This document shows positions 54,089-59,735 of a stretch of DNA of 59,735 bases, piece by piece (within the stretch, counting starts at the first letter, position 1; the number at the start of each line of letters is the position of its first letter). The stretch comes from an uncultured Erysipelotrichaceae bacterium (GTDB taxonomy: Bacteria; Bacillota_I; Bacilli_A; Erysipelotrichales; Erysipelotrichaceae). Both the position numbers and the translations under genes were made by a program. The notes beneath the pieces are model-generated. The model saw nothing but the letters and a program-made list of their open reading frames with translations, was not told where the DNA came from and did not search any database. The stretch lies in contig CACWLH010000018.1 in assembly GCA_902761625.1 (NCBI GenBank), positions 1 through 59,735 on the forward strand. Reading direction: 5' to 3'.

Positions 54089-56818
54089 TCATCCGTTCAT
54101 CTGAATCGCAAACAGATCTTTTTCGATCTGATTCTGCTTTCCGGGATCAATGATACCGACCATATCAAGCGCTTTGTGAAGCTGCACCGACCGCATGGAG
54201 AATTCCGTCTGCGCAAACAAAGGAAGTTTTTCAAGATATTCTCTGATCTTCTGATTGGTGAGCGCTGCCGCCGTATTTGTTGAAAGATCGATGACATCCT
54301 TCATAGGGCGCGATGTTTCATAAACAATTTCATAATCGCCGGCTTTGACATGTCCGTTTGTCAATGGATTGTTTTCGTGATAAGCGTCCGCGTCAAAATA
54401 CGGCAGCACAATATCCGCTTCAGTGCCATAAGGAATATGCACGCTGAGCCTGATATGCGAGACATCAACGATTGACCAGTGAACCTCATAGGTTCCGGCA
54501 GCGGAAGGATAAACACAATCCAGATGTCCGAGTTTATGATGCACCAGCGGAGCAATTCTCACACGCGTGAAACCGGGTGTCAGCGCCTGGATGCCGGCAC
54601 AGTATTTATAGATCCATTCAACAATCGATCCGTAAGAATAATGATTCAGTGAATTCATACCCGTTCCGGAAATATGTCCGTTTTCGTCGAGCGAGTTCCA
54701 TCGTTCCCAGATGGTTGTGGCGCCATGGTTTACTTCAAACAGCCAGCCGGGATATTCCTCATTGAACAGCAGATTCCAGGCGTAATAATTCAGATTGAGT
54801 CTGCTCAGTGTTTCGCATAACAGCGGTGTGCCGACAAAACCGGTGGAGAGCTTGCCGTCATTGTCATCAAGCAGTTTCATCAATATCTGCTTTGCTTTTT
54901 CATCATCGCCAAGTCCGTTCATCACTGAAAGGATCTGTCCGGTCTGGGTCATGATCGCGCATCTGCCGCTCGGTGTGTAATATTCATCAAGAATGCCCTG
55001 CCTGATTATTTCGGCAAGCTGCCGCAGTTCTTCCTCATCCTTTTTATAGCCAAGCAGACGGGCCGCCTCAGCCGTGATCAGAGCGCTTTTGCGGTAATAT
55101 ACATCCGCAATGAAACCATCTTCGGTGGCGCCTTTGACCGCTTCCGGCGATTGGGGACCATCCAGAGCCAGCCAGTCTCCGAAGTGGAATGCATTGCGCC
55201 AGTTATGGGTTTCACCGTCAAATTTGCGGATCCAGTCGATCCAGCTCTTCATGGCCGGATAATGTTCTTTCAGAATGGATGCATCGCCTGTGAACAGGTA
55301 CATGTTCCAGGGGATGATCACCGTCGCATCACCCCAGACAGATGCGGTCTGATCAATATGGAAAGAAGGAATGGTGAACGGCACAAGACCGTTGTTTTTC
55401 TTCTGTTCCATTGCCATGTCAAAGAGATATTTTCTTAAGAATGCATATGGTTTTCCAAGATACATCGCACAGGCGGAAAACACCTGCGCATCGCCGGTCC
55501 ATCCCATTCTCTCATCACGCTGCGGACAGTCGGTCGGCACATCCAGATAATTTGATTTCATTCCCCACAGGGCATTGAGAATCAGCCGGTTGATCTTTTC
55601 ATTGCGGGTCTTTAAGGAGGAGTCATAAGCGAAATCGCTGTAAAGCGCATAGGCGGTAAAATCATCCGGGTTGAGATGTTCCACCCCTTCGATCTTCGCA
55701 TAGCGGAACCCGTAGAATGTGAATTTCGGCTCCAGCACATGTTCATTTCCATCGGAAATATAAATATATTCAGCTTTGGCCGTTCTCAGATTATCCCGGT
55801 AGAAAGATCCATCCTGCATGACCTCTGAGAACTGAATGCGGATTTTCGTGCCTTTGGGCTCATGAACACGGAAGCGGAATGAGCCGGCCATGTTCTGTGA
55901 GAAATCGAGCACGGTTTCATCTTTCGGCGTATGAATGAGTGTGCCTTTGAACTGTTCCTGTTCAACAACCGGCAATGAAAGTCTGTCGGTAAACCGGGTC
56001 TGCTCAGTTGAGGCAATGACCGCCTTTTCAATCTGCATTTCCGGCAATGTGTCGTCCACAATCTCACCGTCATAAATATTGGAGAAAACAATATTGGAAC
56101 GCCTCACATCCCAGGATTCATCCGTTGCGATCACTTCCTGTGTGCCGTCCTCATAATCAATGATCAGATCGGCGATCAGTTTCCATGTATCGCCATAAGC
56201 GGGTTCTTCCGACTGATCAAAACCGAACCTGCCGCGGTACCATCCGTTGCCGAGTGTGATTTCGATCTGATTGTCTGCCCTGACCAGATCATCCAGATCA
56301 AAAGTCTGAACCTGTGTCCAGAGATCATATGCCGTGCAATAAGGTGTCAGGTGTTCATTGCCGATCTTCTTTCCGTTAAGAACAGCCTCATAAAGACCGC
56401 ATGCGCTGATATACAGCCTTGCCCTGCGCACCGGTCTTTCACATCCGAACGACTTGCAGAAAACCGGATGCCTTGATTCATGATTGTCATTTGTTGTAAT
56501 CAGTTTCCCGTAAAACGGCTCATCCATTTTGCCGGTCTCAAAATATCCGCCCTGGGCAGCGCTTTCACCGTTTTCCGATACCGCCATAACGGTATAAGAA
56601 TACATGGTGCGCGGTTTCAGGCTGATGTCTGCTTCGACTCCAAGCGGATTCAATTCAGACATGCCGGTATCAAAAACAACCGTCTGATTGTCTCTGACGA
56701 TGATACGGCAGCCCGTGACTTTGCTTTCTGATTCCATCACCCACGAAAAAACAGGATTGCCAAGATGATATCCGAGTGGATCGGCAATATGATTGACCTC
56801 AAGATTTCTAATGATCAT
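54089..56818 (-). CDS. Alpha-L-rhamnosidase, GH78 family
   Basis: 909 residues. N-terminal fibronectin-like domain (FSWVMESESKVTGCRIIV), Bac_rhamnosid_N-type domain (LYISACGLYEAVLNGKKIGNEHLTPYCTAYD), then the (alpha/alpha)6 barrel with DVPTDCPQRDERMGWTGDAQVFS, containing the catalytic acid region, and a C-terminal beta domain. Cytoplasmic (no signal). Cleaves terminal rhamnose from plant glycans or glycosides. It has its own -10 region; the tetR operon starts right behind it. Confidence 0.9.
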   Translation of the reverse strand: MIIRNLEVNHIADPLGYHLGNPVFSWVMESESKVTGCRIIVRDNQTVVFDTGMSELNPLGVEADISLKPRTMYSYTVMAVSENGESAAQGGYFETGKMDEPFYGKLITTNDNHESRHPVFCKSFGCERPVRRARLYISACGLYEAVLNGKKIGNEHLTPYCTAYDLWTQVQTFDLDDLVRADNQIEITLGNGWYRGRFGFDQSEEPAYGDTWKLIADLIIDYEDGTQEVIATDESWDVRRSNIVFSNIYDGEIVDDTLPEMQIEKAVIASTEQTRFTDRLSLPVVEQEQFKGTLIHTPKDETVLDFSQNMAGSFRFRVHEPKGTKIRIQFSEVMQDGSFYRDNLRTAKAEYIYISDGNEHVLEPKFTFYGFRYAKIEGVEHLNPDDFTAYALYSDFAYDSSLKTRNEKINRLILNALWGMKSNYLDVPTDCPQRDERMGWTGDAQVFSACAMYLGKPYAFLRKYLFDMAMEQKKNNGLVPFTIPSFHIDQTASVWGDATVIIPWNMYLFTGDASILKEHYPAMKSWIDWIRKFDGETHNWRNAFHFGDWLALDGPQSPEAVKGATEDGFIADVYYRKSALITAEAARLLGYKKDEEELRQLAEIIRQGILDEYYTPSGRCAIMTQTGQILSVMNGLGDDEKAKQILMKLLDDNDGKLSTGFVGTPLLCETLSRLNLNYYAWNLLFNEEYPGWLFEVNHGATTIWERWNSLDENGHISGTGMNSLNHYSYGSIVEWIYKYCAGIQALTPGFTRVRIAPLVHHKLGHLDCVYPSAAGTYEVHWSIVDVSHIRLSVHIPYGTEADIVLPYFDADAYHENNPLTNGHVKAGDYEIVYETSRPMKDVIDLSTNTAAALTNQKIREYLEKLPLFAQTEFSMRSVQLHKALDMVGIIDPGKQNQIEKDLFAIQMNG

Positions 56819-56847
56819 AAATTACCCGCTTTCTATTGATTATTTTT

Positions 56848-56882
56848 GTTTCACATTTGTCTCAATTGTAGCATGTTGAAAC
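56848..56882 (-). promoter_or_regulatory. GH78 promoter region with inverted repeat
   Basis: GTTTCA (56848-56853) and TGAAAC (56877-56882) flank a -10-like TACAAT (56865-56870). The -35 match is poor (TTATTT). A repressor or activator site is plausible; the regulator is unknown. Confidence 0.4.
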
Positions 56883-56912
56883 AAAAAAATAACGGATCAT
56901 ATGACCCGTTAT
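56883..56912 (-). terminator. gmk terminator
   Basis: On the minus strand ATAACGGGTCAT and ATGATCCGTTAT pair and run into T7. The stem starts inside the gmk stop region. Confidence 0.85.
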
Positions 56913-57496
56913 GCGTTGTCTTTCTTCGCGTTTCTTTCCATATGTCTGCGGATGATGACGGAGATGATCTCCGCTGCCAGTTCGACATCATCATTGCATA
57001 CGACATACTTGTATTTGTTCAGCATCTCCATTTCCTTTTCCGCTTTGGCCAGACGCTGCTGAATGATCTCCTCCGGTTCGCTCTTGCGTCCGCGGATTCT
57101 GTTTTCCAGCTCTTCCATGCTCGGCGGTACGATGAAGATAGTCAGTGCATCCGGTTCTTTTTCCTGGACCTGCATGCAGCCCTGCACTTCGATTTCGAGA
57201 ATCACATTGATTCCCTGATTGCGCAGTTTTTCGACATACTCCAGCGGTGTTCCGTAATAATTGCCGACAAATTCAGCATATTCCAGAAGTTTTCCGTCTT
57301 TGACAGCCTGTTCAAACTGATCCCGGGAGACATAGAAGTAATTGACACCTTCCGCCTCTCCTTCGCGTTTTTCCCTGGTGGTCATGGAAATGGAGAATGC
57401 CAGTTTCAGAGATTCATCTTTCATAACCTCTTTCAGAATGGTTCCCTTTCCCACTCCCGACGGTCCGCTTAATACAATCAAAAGTCCTTTGCTCAT
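56909..57496 (-). CDS. gmk: Guanylate kinase
   Basis: 195 residues. Phosphorylates GMP to GDP. P-loop LSGPSGVGKGT, GMP-binding strand SISMTTREKREGEAEGVNYFYVS with the conserved Arg and Glu, and RIRGRKSEPEE in the lid. The ATG two codons after an in-frame GTG is chosen. Divergent from rqcH; single-gene unit with its own terminator. Confidence 0.96.
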   Translation of the reverse strand: MSKGLLIVLSGPSGVGKGTILKEVMKDESLKLAFSISMTTREKREGEAEGVNYFYVSRDQFEQAVKDGKLLEYAEFVGNYYGTPLEYVEKLRNQGINVILEIEVQGCMQVQEKEPDALTIFIVPPSMEELENRIRGRKSEPEEIIQQRLAKAEKEMEMLNKYKYVVCNDDVELAAEIISVIIRRHMERNAKKDNA

Positions 57497-57574
57497 AATC
57501 ACACCCCGCTTTCGTATATTTTACACGATAAACGGATTATGGTCACACCGATTTTCGGCATCGCAGCCATGCGC

Positions 57575-57602
57575 TTGTGCTCAGCGTGTCACATGCTATA
57601 AT
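57575..57602 (+). promoter_or_regulatory. rqcH promoter
   Basis: A perfect -10 TATAAT (57597-57602) with an upstream TG (extended -10) and a -35 TTGTGC (57575-57580), 16 bases apart. Confidence 0.65.
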
Positions 57603-57630
57603 GGGCAATACGAAAAAAGGCGGATCAATT

Positions 57631-59277
57631 ATGGCACTGGACGGAATACTCTTAAGCAAAATCATACCGGAAATCGCAGCATCGCTGCCGTTGAGAATCC
57701 AGAAGATCTGGGATATCTCAAGCACTGAAATTCTCTTTCAGGTTCATGGAAACGCCGGCAAACAGCAGATGCTGATATCATGCCACTCGGTTTACAACCG
57801 TTTCCTGTTCACCGATAAAAACTATCCGACTCCCGATGAGCCCGGCAATTTTGTCATGGTATTAAGAAAATACATTGAGGGCGGCTTCATTGAATCCATC
57901 AGCCAGGCTGATCTGGACAGATGGTGTGTGATGACCATCCGCAGACGCAATGCCATCGGTGACATTGAATATTTCAAGGTATATGTGGAATTGATGGGAA
58001 AATATGCCAATATCATTCTCGTCAATGCGCAGGGAAAAATCCTGGATGCACTGAAACGGATTCCGCCCTTTGAAAACAGCCGCCGTACCGTCTTTCCCGG
58101 TGCCGTGTTTGAACCAACCCCGCCCCAGAACAAGAAGAATCCGTTTGAAGACACGATGATTGATCCGTCTCAGTCATTGACCAAACAGTTTGCCGGCTTC
58201 TCTCCGTTTCTTTCTTCGGAAGTCGAATACCGTATGGCCCATGGGGAATCCTTTGCGGATATCATGAAGGAAATCAAAGAATCAAAACGTCTCTATGCGG
58301 CGGAAGGAAGCCAGGAGCCGGTATTCCATTGCATTGAGCTGAAATCAAAAGGCAGATGCAGATCATGGCCGCTGTTCGAAGGCTTTGACGTTCTGTATTA
58401 CCACCGTGAGGAAAAAGAACGAATCCGCACCATCTCCGGGGATATCTACCGCTTTGTCAAACGCGAGCTCAAGCACCAGCAGACCAAGCTCCCCCGTCTG
58501 CTTGCGGAAATGGATGAGGCAAAAGACTGTGACCAATGGAGAGTTTACGGTGAACTGCTTTATGCCTATAACATCACCGATACAAAAGGAACGGATTGCA
58601 TCACGCTCAAATCCTTTGAAGATGAAAGTGATGTGGTGATTCCGCTTGATCCGAAACTTGACGGCAAGGGCAATGCCCGCAAGGCGTTCAACCGTTACAA
58701 CAAGCTGAAAAAAGGACAGGTCTATCTGGCTGAGCAGATTGAGATCACCCAAAATGAAATCAATTATTTCACCGGTCTGCTCGAACAGCTTGAACAGGCT
58801 GATTTTGATACTGCATCGGAAATCCATAATGAGCTTGTTTCGCTCGGATATCTCAAGGAAACAAGAAAATCAAAGAAAAACAAAAAGAAGAAAAAGGAAC
58901 AGAGTGTCAATGTGCGCTCGCTCACACTGCCCCAAGGCACTCAGATTTCATTCGGCAGAAACAATCTTCAGAACGATGCGCTTACCTGGCATATGGCCAG
59001 AAAGAATGAAATCTGGCTTCATGCAAAGGATTATCATGGAGCGCATGTGGTGATTCATGATGAAAATCCCGATGAGGACACCCTGCGCACAGCCGCAAAC
59101 ATCGCCGCCTATTATTCGGCCGGACGCATGTCATCGAGTGTGCCGGTGATATGGTGCCCGGTCAGAAACCTCAAAAAAATACCGGGTGCGAAACCCGGTA
59201 TGGTACAGCTTGGCAGCTACCGAATGATTTATATTGATCCGGATGCGGATCAGATTCATTCCTTGGAACTGGAATGA
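57631..59277 (+). CDS. rqcH: Rqc2/NEMF homologue RqcH (NFACT family)
   Basis: 548 residues. RqcH binds stalled 50S subunits with peptidyl-tRNA and adds C-terminal Ala tails for degradation; older names are FbpA or fibronectin-binding protein. NFACT-N domain from MALDGILLSKIIPEI, with NRFLFTDKNYPTPDEPGNFVMVLRKYIEGG, a coiled-coil middle with basic KKNKKKKKE, and the C-terminal NFACT-R domain (ISFGRNNLQNDALTWHMARKNEIWLHAKDYHGAHVV). The start fits the family although the ribosome binding site is weak. The last 22 bases overlap a convergent gene. Confidence 0.92.
   Translation: MALDGILLSKIIPEIAASLPLRIQKIWDISSTEILFQVHGNAGKQQMLISCHSVYNRFLFTDKNYPTPDEPGNFVMVLRKYIEGGFIESISQADLDRWCVMTIRRRNAIGDIEYFKVYVELMGKYANIILVNAQGKILDALKRIPPFENSRRTVFPGAVFEPTPPQNKKNPFEDTMIDPSQSLTKQFAGFSPFLSSEVEYRMAHGESFADIMKEIKESKRLYAAEGSQEPVFHCIELKSKGRCRSWPLFEGFDVLYYHREEKERIRTISGDIYRFVKRELKHQQTKLPRLLAEMDEAKDCDQWRVYGELLYAYNITDTKGTDCITLKSFEDESDVVIPLDPKLDGKGNARKAFNRYNKLKKGQVYLAEQIEITQNEINYFTGLLEQLEQADFDTASEIHNELVSLGYLKETRKSKKNKKKKKEQSVNVRSLTLPQGTQISFGRNNLQNDALTWHMARKNEIWLHAKDYHGAHVVIHDENPDEDTLRTAANIAAYYSAGRMSSSVPVIWCPVRNLKKIPGAKPGMVQLGSYRMIYIDPDADQIHSLELE
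59173..59201 (-). terminator. terminator of the pseudouridine synthase gene, inside rqcH
   Basis: On the minus strand ATACCGGGT and ACCCGGTAT pair around a 5-base loop and run into T7. It lies about 55 bases behind the stop of the minus-strand gene but within the coding sequence of rqcH (codons for KKIPGAKPGM). Confidence 0.8.
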
Positions 59278-59690
59278 GTGACCATCTCTTTCAGGCGGCG
59301 CACTTCAAACATGCGCAGTCTGCGGAATTCACCCTGTCTCAGATGGCCGAGATCCAGGAAACCGTATCCGGTCCTTTCAAGTCTTGTGACTTCGGTATGG
59401 AAGTATTCCATCATCTTGCGGATCTGGCGGTTTCTGCCTTCATAGATTGTGATATCAAGCACCGTACGGTTACGGTTGACGCTTCTTTCCAGGATGGCAA
59501 CATCCGCAGGAAGCGTCTTTTTTCCGTCGATTTCGACCTCTACTGAATCAGGTAATTTTCCGACATCATTATCATTCGCCGCGACGGCATATTTTTTTCC
59601 AGTCTTTTCGTCCTCGTAAACTAAAAATCTTGCGCCATATTCAGACTTATCGACAAAATAAATCTTATTCTTTGCAAGTTTTTTACTCAT
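59256..59690 (-). CDS. RsuA/RluB-type pseudouridine synthase, C-terminal part
   Basis: 144 residues from the first ATG in the window. The C-terminal half is clear: DGKKTLPADVAILER, TVLDITIYEGRNRQIRKMMEYF, LGHLRQGEFRRLRMFEVRRL match the end of RsuA/RluB enzymes that isomerise uridines in rRNA. The S4 domain and the catalytic Asp motif (GRLDxxTSG) are not seen. The frame stays open from 59690 to the window end (59735), and this ATG has no ribosome binding site, so the gene may begin outside the window; a shortened or divergent protein is the alternative. Confidence 0.7.
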   Translation of the reverse strand: MSKKLAKNKIYFVDKSEYGARFLVYEDEKTGKKYAVAANDNDVGKLPDSVEVEIDGKKTLPADVAILERSVNRNRTVLDITIYEGRNRQIRKMMEYFHTEVTRLERTGYGFLDLGHLRQGEFRRLRMFEVRRLKEMVTHSSSKE

Positions 59691-59735
59691 TGATTTTGAG
59701 ATGTTAAATTTTTCAGAACCAAAAATCGTCGCTCT

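Overview
The window reads as a chromosomal stretch of a Gram-positive Bacillota (Firmicutes) bacterium. The evidence is the EzrA division regulator, L27 with a cleavable N-terminal extension next to the Prp protease, a T-box on valS, YlxR in the nusA-infB operon, sigma-A type promoters (TTGACA/TATAAT) and AGGAGG ribosome binding sites. Moderate G+C for the phylum, a short IF-2, NusA with a long acidic tail and a WXG100/EssC locus would fit the Erysipelotrichia, but that placement is inference from gene style, not a database result. No insertion sequence, prophage, CRISPR array or rRNA operon is visible. Most genes are on the minus strand.

Layout. 1-1.7 kb: gltX, followed on the opposite strand by a tRNA-Glu(CUC). 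1.8-3.1 kb: infC-rpmI-rplT with a structured attenuator leader. 3.1-7.9 kb: truB, ribF, an RsmF-type rRNA methyltransferase, a RelA/SpoT-domain protein and an Asp23 protein. 8-9.6 kb (+): tcdA and a radical SAM/SPASM protein. 9.6-16.4 kb: a compact type VII (ESX/WXG100) locus with two WXG100 proteins, a large lipoprotein, an EssC ATPase and a YukD/EsaB-like protein. 16.5-21.4 kb: rimP-nusA-ylxR-infB-rbfA. 21.5-27.2 kb: glpK, ppdK with a Lys/Ala-rich tail, and an alpha/beta-hydrolase-fold protein lacking its nucleophile and histidine. 27.4-31.8 kb: valS with T-box, a secreted beta-barrel protein and a small membrane protein. 31.9-36.4 kb: an SRAP protein (+), obg-ruvA-ruvB, and rplU-prp-rpmA with a leader.

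36.5-41.8 kb: ezrA (frameshifted), iscS-like desulfurase, thiI, a small unknown protein and a UPF0158-GNAT fusion. 42.2 kb (+): rpsD with a long structured leader. 42.8-46.5 kb: a Fur/Zur-controlled zinc ABC transporter with two inverted-repeat operators around its promoter. 46.5-48.1 kb: PHP and HD hydrolases. 48.1-56.8 kb: a glycan-use locus with a TetR regulator, GH2, GPH symporter, GH36 alpha-galactosidase and a GH78 alpha-L-rhamnosidase. 56.9-59.7 kb: gmk, rqcH (+) and the C-terminal part of an RsuA/RluB-type pseudouridine synthase at the edge.

Most of the window is translation and RNA metabolism. Several of these operons carry leaders that look like feedback devices (infC, rplU, rpsD, valS). 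The least ordinary parts are the reduced type VII locus, whose central lipoprotein resembles no classical Ess/Yuk subunit I recognise, and a set of core proteins with unusual tails, lost active-site residues or frame problems (PPDK, NusA, RelA/SpoT-like, hydrolase-like, EzrA, GH2 with a 17-base poly-A tract).
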